From assembly GCF_000499525.1 (NCBI RefSeq), contig NZ_HG529227.1, positions 17,825-81,824 of the forward strand: a stretch of 64,000 nt of DNA, given 5' to 3'. The first letter of the stretch is position 1; each line of letters begins with the position of its first letter. Positions 17,498 to 26,076 of the stretch are shown here, one piece after another. The position numbers were made by a program, and so were the translations under genes. Below the pieces are notes generated by a model. The model worked only from the letters and a program-made list of their open reading frames with translations, ran no database searches and was not told the origin of the DNA. The stretch is from Faecalimicrobium dakarense (GTDB lineage: Bacteria > Bacillota > Clostridia > Peptostreptococcales > Peptostreptococcaceae).

Positions 17498-17648
17498 TTT
17501 AAAATAGAATATTTTAAAACTAAATAGAAGCTTAGAGACCATAATAGTTAAAAGTTAACTTAAGCAAGTGTCATATAGGAGTGGACAATCATAGAATGTA
17601 TGAGGGCTCAAGATGATCGCCTAATATGGCCAAAATGGAGGGGTTAAA
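17498..17648 (+). promoter_or_regulatory. Leader between the two metalloprotease genes
   Basis: A weak hairpin TTTAAAATA/TATTTTAAA lies at about 17501-17520. After it come about 120 bp that are less A+T-rich than the surroundings and could fold (for example the GGC...GCC pair near 17598-17616). I recognise no known riboswitch. The segment around 17599-17612 faintly resembles the dispersed repeat on the minus strand. It ends with ATGGAGGGGTTAAAT before the TTG start. Confidence 0.3.
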
Positions 17649-19871
17649 TTGAAAAAAATAGCTATATCCATAATGTTAGTTATGGCTCTAAGTTCTTCTA
17701 TGATATATGCTAATACAAATAACCAAAACAGATATATTATAATAAATAACGAATCAACAGATACAAGAAATTATCAAAGTACTGGACCGATAAATGAAAA
17801 TGAGTATGCAAAGGATGAAGATGGTGGCTTAGATGAAATACATCCTATAGATAAAGTTATACCATTTGATAATACTAATGCACCTCTTGTCACTCCTGAT
17901 AAGATAGAAGAATTTAAATCATCTAATGGCACATCTACAGTAGGATATACTAAAGAATTTAATGTAACAAATTTTAGAAATGATAGTGAATATAAAATAA
18001 CAGCAAACCTAGAATATTCAGGATATAAAGTTAATGTATGGGTATATAAAGACAGTATTACCAAAGATGAAGCAACAAGTATTGGTAAAGAATTTGAAAA
18101 CAATATTTATAACATTGTTAGAAATAACTTTGGACATGAAAGTGATGTAGATGGTGATTCAAAGATAAATATACTTTGCTATGACATAATAGATAATTTT
18201 GACACAACCAATGCATATACACAAGGGTATTTTAGCCCAAAGGATTTATATAATGTAGAAAACTCTAATAAATGTGAAATGTTTTATATAGATACTTATC
18301 CATCTATGGGTACTGGTAGTAAAAAAGATATCTCTGAAGTATATCCAGTTTTAGCCCATGAATTTCAACATATGGTCAATTATAATGAAAATGTATTAGA
18401 AGAAAATGGCCAAGATATGGATACTTGGATAAATGAAGGTTTATCATTAGCAGCAGAACAAGTTTATCTAAAAGAGCCAAGATTAAATAGAATAAATTAT
18501 TATAACAGATCAAGATCAATAGCTAATGGCCACTCTTTATTATACTGGGATTATAATGGTGACACATTATCTAACTATTCATTATCATACTTATTTATGG
18601 AATATTTAAGAATACAAGCAAATCAAGGAAACTCTATATATAAAGAAATAATAGATAATCCTCAAAATAACTATAAATCAATAGAATCAGTTATCCAAAA
18701 ATATATTGACCCTAATATTGCTTTTGGGAAATTTACTACAAGTTTTAGAGTAGCCTTAGCTATTAATGAGCCAACTGGCAAATATGGATTTAAAGGTGAA
18801 AATGGATTTGATCAAATAATACCACGTATATATACAGGAAGTGAAGCAAGCTTAAGGGGTGGAGGATCTATAGCGTTAGATGCCTATGAAGGTAAAAACT
18901 TAGAGATAGCTAATTTCGGAGATAGTGATTTATCATATGTTGATACTGGTAATATGAAAGATATAAAACTAAAAAAACTAATCGGAAATAATAGATACGA
19001 TACAGCCGTAAAAGTAAGTCAAGAAGCATTTCAAAATAAAGTAGATTCAGTAATTATAGTCAATGGAAGTAGCTACTCTGATGGTCTTTCATCAGGTCCA
19101 CTTGCATCAGTAACTAACTCTTCTACTTTACTAGCTCGTAAAGATAAACTACCAAATGAAACAAAGAATGAATTAATAAGATTAAAACCATCTAAGATTT
19201 ATATAATAGGTGGACCTAATGCCATTCAAGAAAGTGTAGTAAATGAAATATCTAATACTATAAGTATACCTAGAGAAAATATAATAAGAATAGCTGGAGA
19301 TAATAGAGAAGATACTTCACTACAAATAGCTAAATATATGCAAAATATTACTAATGTAAGTACCTTATATTTAGTTAATGGATATAAAGGTGAAGCAGAT
19401 GCTATGAGTGTACTATCAAAGGCATGTAAAGATAAACAGCCAATAGTAATAACTAATGGTAATAAGCTAAAAGAAGAAAGTATTAAATTTATAGATGATT
19501 TAGGCACAAAAGATATTTATATAATAGGTGGAGAGCAAGTAATGTCTAGAAATATTATAAATAGTGTTGAAAATATAGCGAATACTAGCCTAGAAAGTAA
19601 AAGAATATATGGAGTAAATAGACAAGAAACTAATGCAGAGGTTATTAAAAGATTTTATAAAAATTTAGATACAATAATAGTAACTAAATCAGATGAACTT
19701 ATAGATGCATTGTCTGTAGGAAGTCTGGCTGGTAATAACGATGCTCCTATAGTTATAGGTACAAATAAATTGACTACATCTCAAATAAATGCTCTTAAAG
19801 ATAGTGGATATAAAAATATAATAGAAGTTGGTGGAGATATAAATCCAAATGTAATATCATCTCTAAGATAA
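17649..19871 (+). CDS. CWB2-anchored zinc metalloprotease (Cwp-type), copy 2
   Basis: A 740-residue tandem paralogue of the gene at 15281, with a TTG start behind GGAGGGG. The layout is the same: signal peptide to about residue 21, a conserved pro-like region (DEIHPIDKVIPFDN), the zinc site HEFQH with the third Glu in WINEGLSLAAEQ, and three C-terminal CWB2 repeats (GNNRYDTAVKVS, GDNREDTSLQIA, GVNRQETNAEVI). Similarity runs the full length, with most changes in the N-terminal 90 residues and the repeats. It is probably a recent duplication with overlapping function on the cell surface. Confidence 0.85.
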   Translation: MKKIAISIMLVMALSSSMIYANTNNQNRYIIINNESTDTRNYQSTGPINENEYAKDEDGGLDEIHPIDKVIPFDNTNAPLVTPDKIEEFKSSNGTSTVGYTKEFNVTNFRNDSEYKITANLEYSGYKVNVWVYKDSITKDEATSIGKEFENNIYNIVRNNFGHESDVDGDSKINILCYDIIDNFDTTNAYTQGYFSPKDLYNVENSNKCEMFYIDTYPSMGTGSKKDISEVYPVLAHEFQHMVNYNENVLEENGQDMDTWINEGLSLAAEQVYLKEPRLNRINYYNRSRSIANGHSLLYWDYNGDTLSNYSLSYLFMEYLRIQANQGNSIYKEIIDNPQNNYKSIESVIQKYIDPNIAFGKFTTSFRVALAINEPTGKYGFKGENGFDQIIPRIYTGSEASLRGGGSIALDAYEGKNLEIANFGDSDLSYVDTGNMKDIKLKKLIGNNRYDTAVKVSQEAFQNKVDSVIIVNGSSYSDGLSSGPLASVTNSSTLLARKDKLPNETKNELIRLKPSKIYIIGGPNAIQESVVNEISNTISIPRENIIRIAGDNREDTSLQIAKYMQNITNVSTLYLVNGYKGEADAMSVLSKACKDKQPIVITNGNKLKEESIKFIDDLGTKDIYIIGGEQVMSRNIINSVENIANTSLESKRIYGVNRQETNAEVIKRFYKNLDTIIVTKSDELIDALSVGSLAGNNDAPIVIGTNKLTTSQINALKDSGYKNIIEVGGDINPNVISSLR

Positions 19872-19898
19872 TTTGAAAGTAGTAATATAAAATTTATT

Positions 19899-19950
19899 AA
19901 CTCAAGTAAATAGGTATATGCAATTATACTATTTGCTTGAGTTATTTTTC
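19899..19950 (+). terminator. Intrinsic terminator after the metalloprotease pair
   Basis: A 15-bp stem (19899-19913 with 19929-19943, one G-T pair) is followed by ATTTTTC. Confidence 0.85.
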
Positions 19951-20036
19951 TTATTCAAATAAAGGAAATAAATGGAATAAGTACACATAAAGGTATATAA
20001 TAAAAAAGTCATAATCAAAATCTTAGGGGGATTAGA

Positions 20037-21140
20037 ATGAGAATAAAATCAATAGACATAGTTAGGGGACTAGCAATATTACTTATGATAATTGTAAACA
20101 ATCCAGGGGTCAAAAGAGGATACATACAATTAGAACATGCTACATGGAATGGAGTAACACTTGCTGATTTTGCATTTCCATTTTTCATAATATGCATGGG
20201 AGTATCAATACCAATATCAATAAACAATAAAATCAAAAAGGGAGTTTCAAATAATAAAATAATAATAGACATTATAAGAAGGTCTGCCATTATGATACTT
20301 TTCGGTCTATTTTTAAACTACTTATCAAATAGAGACCTTAACACGATTAGAATAATGGGAGTATTACAAAGACTAGGTATAACTTACTTAATAGGTAGTC
20401 TACTTTACTTGGGAATAAGAAAATTAAATAACAAAAATAATAATATAGTATCGATATTATTAAGTATTTCATTAGTAATAATAGCTTTATACTACATAAT
20501 TGCAAAGCCATATGGTTTTGAAATGGAAGGAAATTTAGCTCAAATAGTAGACATAAGATTATTGAATGGGCATTTACATAAGCCTAACTTTGATCCTGAA
20601 GGACTAATTACAACAATCGTATCTGTATCTTCAGTACTTATAGGAAGTGTTTTAGGATGTATAATTACAGATAAAAATAAATCTGAAAAAAACAAACTTA
20701 CTAGCATGATACTAATAGGAGTAATATTTACTATAGGGGCATTTTTATTTAATAATTACTTCCTATTCAACAAGAGGTTATGGTCTAGTTCCTTTGTATT
20801 ATTAACAGGTGGAGTTTTTAGTATTATACTTTCAGTATTTTATTATATTTGCGATATGAAGAAAAAGTATAAGCCACTTGTTCCGATTATAGCACTTGGT
20901 AGTAGCCCCATATTTATTTATATGATGCTTGAAATTATTAGTAAAACATTATGGAAGGTAAATATATTAAGTGATTTTACTAATGAAGTCGTTGGACTTA
21001 GAACGTGGATAACTTATGAATTTATAACACCATGGGCAGGTAATTTTTACGATTCTATAATATTTTCAAGTTTATATGCTGTAATTTGGATTATTATAAT
21101 GCTTTATATGTATAGAAAAAATAAATTTATAAAAATTTAA
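20037..21140 (+). CDS. Membrane acyltransferase, DUF5009/HGSNAT-like (NagX type)
   Basis: A 367-residue protein with about ten membrane helices. The N-terminal RIKSIDIVRGLAILLMI and LADFAFPFFIICMGVSI are typical of the heparan-alpha-glucosaminide N-acetyltransferase-like/DUF5009 family. The family carries acetyl groups across the membrane to amino sugars; bacterial NagX acts on glucosamine-containing glycans. It stands alone, with terminators on both sides and a GGGG site before the ATG. A role in wall-glycan acetylation is an inference from location. Confidence 0.7.
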   Translation: MRIKSIDIVRGLAILLMIIVNNPGVKRGYIQLEHATWNGVTLADFAFPFFIICMGVSIPISINNKIKKGVSNNKIIIDIIRRSAIMILFGLFLNYLSNRDLNTIRIMGVLQRLGITYLIGSLLYLGIRKLNNKNNNIVSILLSISLVIIALYYIIAKPYGFEMEGNLAQIVDIRLLNGHLHKPNFDPEGLITTIVSVSSVLIGSVLGCIITDKNKSEKNKLTSMILIGVIFTIGAFLFNNYFLFNKRLWSSSFVLLTGGVFSIILSVFYYICDMKKKYKPLVPIIALGSSPIFIYMMLEIISKTLWKVNILSDFTNEVVGLRTWITYEFITPWAGNFYDSIIFSSLYAVIWIIIMLYMYRKNKFIKI

Positions 21141-21190
21141 ATAAGGATATTTTGATTAATTGTCTTAACTCTTTTGGGTTAGAAAAATAA

Positions 21191-21240
21191 AAAAGGGTTG
21201 ATATAAAGTGATAGTACACTTTATATCAACCCTTTTATAA
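21191..21240. terminator. Bidirectional intrinsic terminator
   Basis: A perfect 20-bp stem (21191-21210 with 21217-21236), 6-nt loop, between the acyltransferase and the convergent sodA gene. Confidence 0.9.
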
Positions 21241-21257
21241 ATTGAATTATAATAATT

Positions 21258-21863
21258 TTACTTATTGTATAATTCGTCTACTTTGTTCCAATCTATTACA
21301 TTCCAAATATTTTTTACATAATCAGGTCTAAGATTTTTATATTTTAAATAATAAGCATGCTCCCAAACGTCAATTGTAAGTATAGGAGTAAACCCATCTT
21401 TAAGAGTAGTGTCTTGATTTGATGTAGCTTTTATAAATAAGTCTTTGTTATTATCCATAACTAAAGATGCATATCCTGAACCAAATTGAGCTATAGCTTT
21501 TTTGCTTAATTCATCTTTTAAATTTTCTACACTACCAAAAGTTTTATTTATTTTTTCAAGTAAATCACCTTTTGGCATTGTGCAAGCGTTTGGAGATAAA
21601 ATAGAGAAGTATAAGTTGTGGTTGTAAACTCCACCACCTTGATTTATAACACCCTGTCTAATCTCTTCTGGTAATTCAGATACATTTCTTAATAAGTCTT
21701 CTAAAGTTTTTCCTTCTGTAAGGTTTTCATAATCCTTTAAAAGATTATTTAAATTATTTACATAAGTTTGAAGATGTTTACTATAGTGTGTTTCTATAGT
21801 TTGAGCATCTATATAAGGCTCTAATTCATTAAATTCATATGGTAATACTATTTTATCATACAT
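21258..21863 (-). CDS. sodA: Fe/Mn superoxide dismutase
   Basis: A 201-residue protein read from the ATG at 21863, behind GAGGTG; the GTG at 21872 belongs to the ribosome-binding site. Metal ligands sit in ETHYSKHLQTYV (His), GVYNHNLYF (His) and the C-terminal DVWEHAYYLKYKN (Asp, His). It converts superoxide to peroxide and oxygen. The spacing and length are typical of clostridial SodA. Sequence alone does not fix iron versus manganese. No signal peptide is present. Confidence 0.93.
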   Translation of the reverse strand: MYDKIVLPYEFNELEPYIDAQTIETHYSKHLQTYVNNLNNLLKDYENLTEGKTLEDLLRNVSELPEEIRQGVINQGGGVYNHNLYFSILSPNACTMPKGDLLEKINKTFGSVENLKDELSKKAIAQFGSGYASLVMDNNKDLFIKATSNQDTTLKDGFTPILTIDVWEHAYYLKYKNLRPDYVKNIWNVIDWNKVDELYNK

Positions 21864-22046
21864 ATTAAGCACCTCTTTTTTATAATATAATTAGTATATA
21901 TATTCCCCTTAAATTTCCAAGGTAAACTAATTTTAATTAAATTTATTTTGTAACTAATTAATAGCAGTTTATTCCTGTAAAAATATGTCCTTTGCTATTC
22001 TATTATGTTATAATTAAGACAACTGACTATAAATAGGGGGGATTTT

Positions 22047-24035
22047 ATGAAAAGAACAATAAAAATGATGGCCACAGGTTTAATAGCCACATCACTAGTT
22101 GCTCCAACAGTATCATTTGCAACTAGCACTGACTTAAAAAATAATGAAAATATTAATATAAATTTAGAAAAAACAACTGTAGTATTAGGAGATACATCAA
22201 AAATAAGTATAAAATTCAAAGAAAATCTAAATGCAGATTCAATAACAATAAACTTCTTATGTTATGATATGCCACTTTCAGCTAATTTAAAACTCAATCC
22301 TGAAACAAATTCATATGAAGGTATAATAGAATTTAATAAAGATCCAGAATACTTAAATGTATGGCAAATAGAAAATATTACAATAAATGGGGAAAATGAA
22401 CAAATATTAGATAAGCAAAAATTAGAAGAATTAGGACTAGATTTACAAGAGTATAATATAGTTCAAGAGTACATAATAACTAATAAGAAATATTTAAGTT
22501 CATATGTTGAAAAAACATCAGCTCCAGTAAAAAAACTTATTGGTGATAATAGAGCTCACACAGCAACAAAAATTAGCCAAGAAGGATGGAAAGATGGAGC
22601 AGATAAAGTAATTTTAGTAAATGGAAATGCTATAGCAGATGGAATAACAGCAACACCTCTTGCAACTACTATGAACGCACCAATACTTCTTACTGATAAT
22701 AATGGTATACCACAAAGTACAAAAGATGAATTAGCACGTTTAAATCCGAAAGACATAATAATAATAGGTGGAGAAAGTGTTGTTTCTAAGAGTATAGAAA
22801 ATGAATTAAAAACAAGTGCATCTTCAAATGTACTTCGTATAGCAGGTATAAATAGATATGAAACTTCATTAAAGATAGCTAAGGAAATAGATGACTATCA
22901 TGATGTAGAAAAAATATTTATAGCTAATGGATATCAAGGCGAGGTAGATGCTCTTACAATAGCTGCAAAAGCTGGTCAAGATAAGCAACCTATAATATTA
23001 AGTGAAAAAACTAAATTACCAGATATGACTTATAACTGGTTAAAGAACGAAAACTTAAAAGACGCATATTTTATAGGTGGAGAGACTAATTTAACTACAG
23101 ATGTTATACACCAAATGGCAGGAATAACAACTCTAGCTAGCGGTCAAAGTGTATATAAAAATAGAGTTTATGGAAAAGATAGATATGAAACTAATGCAAA
23201 AGTAATGGAAAAGTTCTATACAAGTGAAAATTTAAATTCAGTTTTAGTAGCTAAAGGAGATGTATTAGTTGATGCACTTACAGCAGGACCTTTAGCAGCT
23301 AATTTAGGTTCTCCAATACTTATAACTAAAACAGATAGCATACCAAGTTATCATGATAATAATTTGAATAATAAAAATGCTGATTTAGTTTATCAAGTTG
23401 GTGGAGGAATTAAAGATAATGTGGTAGGAGATATTGCATATAGATTATCACTTCATAATAGTGGGTCAAAAACTGTAGTTATAGATCCAGGTCATGGAGG
23501 AGCAGACTCAGGAGCACCAAGTAAAATAGATCCATCAATATTAGAAAAAAATTATACACTAGATGTATCATTAGCTACAGCTGATTATTTAAGAAAAAAT
23601 AATGTAAATGTGGTAATGACTAGAGATAAAGATGTAACTACAGCTTTAAAAGCAAGAACTGATTTATCAAACAGTATAAATCCTGATTTATTTACAAGTA
23701 TACATTTTAATTCATTTGATGATCCGAATGCAAATGGGCTTGAAGTATTTTACAAAAATAAAGATAAAAATGGTGGACCAACTAAGACTTTAGCAAACAA
23801 TATATACAATAGTATATTAGAAAAATTTAATTTAAGTAAAAGAGGACTTAAGACTAGTACTCTTAATGATGGAAGAGATCGTCTACATGTATTAAGAGAA
23901 ACAAATGCTGATGCAGTATTAGTTGAATGTTCATTTATAACTAGTCCAAAAGATCAAAAATTAGTTGATGAACTTCACGAAAGACAACTAATGGGAACAC
24001 AAATTGGTAAAGGTATAGAAAAGACGTTAAATTAG
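22047..24035 (+). CDS. CWB2-anchored N-acetylmuramoyl-L-alanine amidase (Cwp6-like)
   Basis: A 662-residue protein. The signal peptide ends at about residue 27 (SFATS). An N-terminal beta-rich domain of about 130 residues is followed by three CWB2 repeats (residues about 161-470) with PILL-type motifs APILL, QPIIL and SPILI. An Amidase_3 domain runs from about residue 474: VIDPGHGGADSGA with the zinc His, LEKNYTLDV with Glu, TSIHFN with His and LVECSFITS with the catalytic Glu. It cleaves the stem peptide from muramic acid. In repeat 1 the usual NRYDTA reads NRAHTA. The position before a sugar transferase and a Cwp7-like gene matches C. difficile cwp6. Confidence 0.9.
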   Translation: MKRTIKMMATGLIATSLVAPTVSFATSTDLKNNENININLEKTTVVLGDTSKISIKFKENLNADSITINFLCYDMPLSANLKLNPETNSYEGIIEFNKDPEYLNVWQIENITINGENEQILDKQKLEELGLDLQEYNIVQEYIITNKKYLSSYVEKTSAPVKKLIGDNRAHTATKISQEGWKDGADKVILVNGNAIADGITATPLATTMNAPILLTDNNGIPQSTKDELARLNPKDIIIIGGESVVSKSIENELKTSASSNVLRIAGINRYETSLKIAKEIDDYHDVEKIFIANGYQGEVDALTIAAKAGQDKQPIILSEKTKLPDMTYNWLKNENLKDAYFIGGETNLTTDVIHQMAGITTLASGQSVYKNRVYGKDRYETNAKVMEKFYTSENLNSVLVAKGDVLVDALTAGPLAANLGSPILITKTDSIPSYHDNNLNNKNADLVYQVGGGIKDNVVGDIAYRLSLHNSGSKTVVIDPGHGGADSGAPSKIDPSILEKNYTLDVSLATADYLRKNNVNVVMTRDKDVTTALKARTDLSNSINPDLFTSIHFNSFDDPNANGLEVFYKNKDKNGGPTKTLANNIYNSILEKFNLSKRGLKTSTLNDGRDRLHVLRETNADAVLVECSFITSPKDQKLVDELHERQLMGTQIGKGIEKTLN

Positions 24036-24190
24036 TGCAAAATTCTAGTATGTTATATCATTATAATAACAGTTACTATATTGTTACAATGACATTTACT
24101 ATATTGATAAACTTATAATAATTGAGTATAATATAAAAATAAGTCAAAAAATGTTGTTATATGATTTAACATGCTAAAATGGAGGTAATT

Positions 24191-24853
24191 ATGACTGGAT
24201 ATACTGGTGAAGGTTATGAATTTAATTACTTGCAATATAAAAACGCTATTGATTCTAGTGAAGTTAAAGGAAATTGGATGTTTGATGCATATCAAAGAAT
24301 ATTAGATATAGTACTTTCGTTAATTGGCCTTATAATTGGAGTGCCTTTAATACTTATATTTGGAATTCTTATAAAAATAGAAGATAATGGACCAATAACT
24401 TATAAACAAGAAAGACTAGGTAAAAATGGAAAGAAATTTTATATATACAAGTTAAGATCTATGAGAACTGATGCAGAAAAATTTGGTGCTCAATGGGCGG
24501 AAAAAGATGACCCAAGAATTACTAAAGTCGGAAAGTTTATCAGAAAAACGAGAATCGATGAACTCCCGCAGTTATTTAACATACTAAAGGGAGATATGAG
24601 TGTAATCGGACCAAGACCTGAAAGACCGTCATTTACGGCTCAATTTAATGAAGAAATACCTGGATTTATTAATAGACTAGCTGTGAAGCCTGGGCTTACT
24701 GGATGGGCTCAAGTAAATGGTGGATATGAGATTACTCCTGAGGAAAAACTTATAGAAGATATGTACTATATAAGAAATAGGAGCGTTTCTCTAGATTTTA
24801 AGATACTATTTAAAACAGTAGCTGTAGTATTAACAGGAGACGGAGCTAGATAA
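24191..24853 (+). CDS. Undecaprenyl-phosphate sugar-1-phosphate transferase (priming enzyme)
   Basis: Start at the ATG at 24191 behind GGAGG; 220 residues. One membrane helix (residues about 30-60) is followed by the cytoplasmic bacterial sugar-transferase domain: KQERLGKNGKKFYIYKLRSM, RKTRIDELPQLFNILKGDMS, GPRPERP and PGLTGWAQVNG. It transfers a sugar-phosphate to undecaprenyl phosphate and so starts a lipid-linked repeat unit. The first sugar is not known. It opens the main polymer cluster although it has its own terminator. Confidence 0.9.
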   Translation: MTGYTGEGYEFNYLQYKNAIDSSEVKGNWMFDAYQRILDIVLSLIGLIIGVPLILIFGILIKIEDNGPITYKQERLGKNGKKFYIYKLRSMRTDAEKFGAQWAEKDDPRITKVGKFIRKTRIDELPQLFNILKGDMSVIGPRPERPSFTAQFNEEIPGFINRLAVKPGLTGWAQVNGGYEITPEEKLIEDMYYIRNRSVSLDFKILFKTVAVVLTGDGAR

Positions 24854-24878
24854 TTTTAAAAATTAGATTATTGATTAT

Positions 24879-24906
24879 AAAGGGCTCTTATAAAGAGCCC
24901 TTTTAT
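24879..24906 (+). terminator. Intrinsic terminator after the priming transferase
   Basis: Stem AAGGGCTCTT/AAGAGCCCTT (about 24880-24902) followed by T residues. Confidence 0.88.
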
Positions 24907-24950
24907 ATTGAGTGAAATTTAAAAAATTCAAAAAAAGGATATGAGCACAG

Positions 24951-26012
24951 ATGATAAAGAAAACTATATCGGCAGTATCGCTAAGTTTATTAATTTTTAC
25001 ATCATCAACACTAAATATTTTTGCAGATAGTAGTTATAAGAAAGAGCTTATAGAAGGTAACAAACGTGAAATATCTATGGAGCTAAATAAATCTGCATTT
25101 AAAAAGGCTGATGAAGCAATACTTATAAATAAAGATTCTTTGGTTGATGGTATTAGTGCAACACCTCTTGCTTATGCAAAGGATGCACCAATAATAACTA
25201 CTGAATGGAAGAAAATAGACAAAAAAACAATAGATTACATAAAAGATTTAGGGGTAAAAAAAATCACTATAATTGGTGGTTTAAAAGCTGTGTCTAAAAC
25301 TTCTGAAAAAAAATTAACTGATATGGGTATAGAAGTAGAAAGAATTAGTGGAAAAAATAGATTTGAGACTGCTATGGAAATTGCTTCAGAACTTAATAAA
25401 ATCAAAAATATATCAGAGGTATACTTAATAAACTCAAGAGCAGGTCTTGAAAATGTATTAGCTATATACGATAAAGCAGCTAAACAAAATATTCCAATTT
25501 TATGGTTTAATGAAGAGAATATTTCAAATACTAAATTTTTTATCAGAAAATATAAAATTGAAAAAGTTCATGCTGTAGGTGACTCAGAAAAATTTGTATA
25601 TGAAGTTGAAAATAGTATAGCTAAAATTAAAGCTGATGTTGAAATTGTAAAAGACATCAACCAATTTGACACTAATATTAATACAATAAAAGAGTCACAT
25701 AAAGGCGATATAAAAAAATTATACACTGCAAAGGTTGAGTATGGAAATCGTTCTGATGCATCAGAATATATATCTTTAGGTGTAGTATCAGCGAAACAAA
25801 ATATTCCTATATTGATTACAAGTGATTCTTTCTCTTATTCTCAAGAGAAGTTTTTAGAAAAATCTAACGTAGAGAACGTGATTCAAGTTGGGCATGAAGT
25901 TAGTGAATATAGTGTATTTAATACATTAATGAGTAAAAATTTTATATCAGCTATGATATTAATAGTATTATTAGTAATAATAGTTGTAAGAGCATTTAAA
26001 TATCAATCTTAA
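24951..26012 (+). CDS. Membrane-tethered CWB2 protein (Cwp7-like)
   Basis: A 353-residue protein. The signal peptide ends near residue 25 (NIFAD). Three diverged CWB2-like units fill almost all the rest, with motifs APIITT, IPILWF and IPILITSD and only one clear opening signature (GKNRFETAMEIA). The last 25 residues are a membrane helix (SAMILIVLLVIIVVRAF) with a short basic end. There is no enzymatic domain. The same place between a sugar transferase and an MviN gene is held by cwp7 in C. difficile. It could hold nascent or finished polymer at the membrane; this is inference. Confidence 0.75.
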   Translation: MIKKTISAVSLSLLIFTSSTLNIFADSSYKKELIEGNKREISMELNKSAFKKADEAILINKDSLVDGISATPLAYAKDAPIITTEWKKIDKKTIDYIKDLGVKKITIIGGLKAVSKTSEKKLTDMGIEVERISGKNRFETAMEIASELNKIKNISEVYLINSRAGLENVLAIYDKAAKQNIPILWFNEENISNTKFFIRKYKIEKVHAVGDSEKFVYEVENSIAKIKADVEIVKDINQFDTNINTIKESHKGDIKKLYTAKVEYGNRSDASEYISLGVVSAKQNIPILITSDSFSYSQEKFLEKSNVENVIQVGHEVSEYSVFNTLMSKNFISAMILIVLLVIIVVRAFKYQS

Positions 26013-26037
26013 AAAGCTTTTTTTAAAAAGCTTTTTT
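26011..26037 (+). terminator. Possible intrinsic terminator
   Basis: AAAAAGCTTTTT occurs twice in tandem (26011-26022, 26025-26036) and can fold with a T-run at its end. It is weaker than the other terminators and may allow read-through into the flippase. Confidence 0.6.
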
Positions 26038-26076
26038 GTGCTATTCAAAAAGTTTGTTAGATAAGGAGAAAATAAC

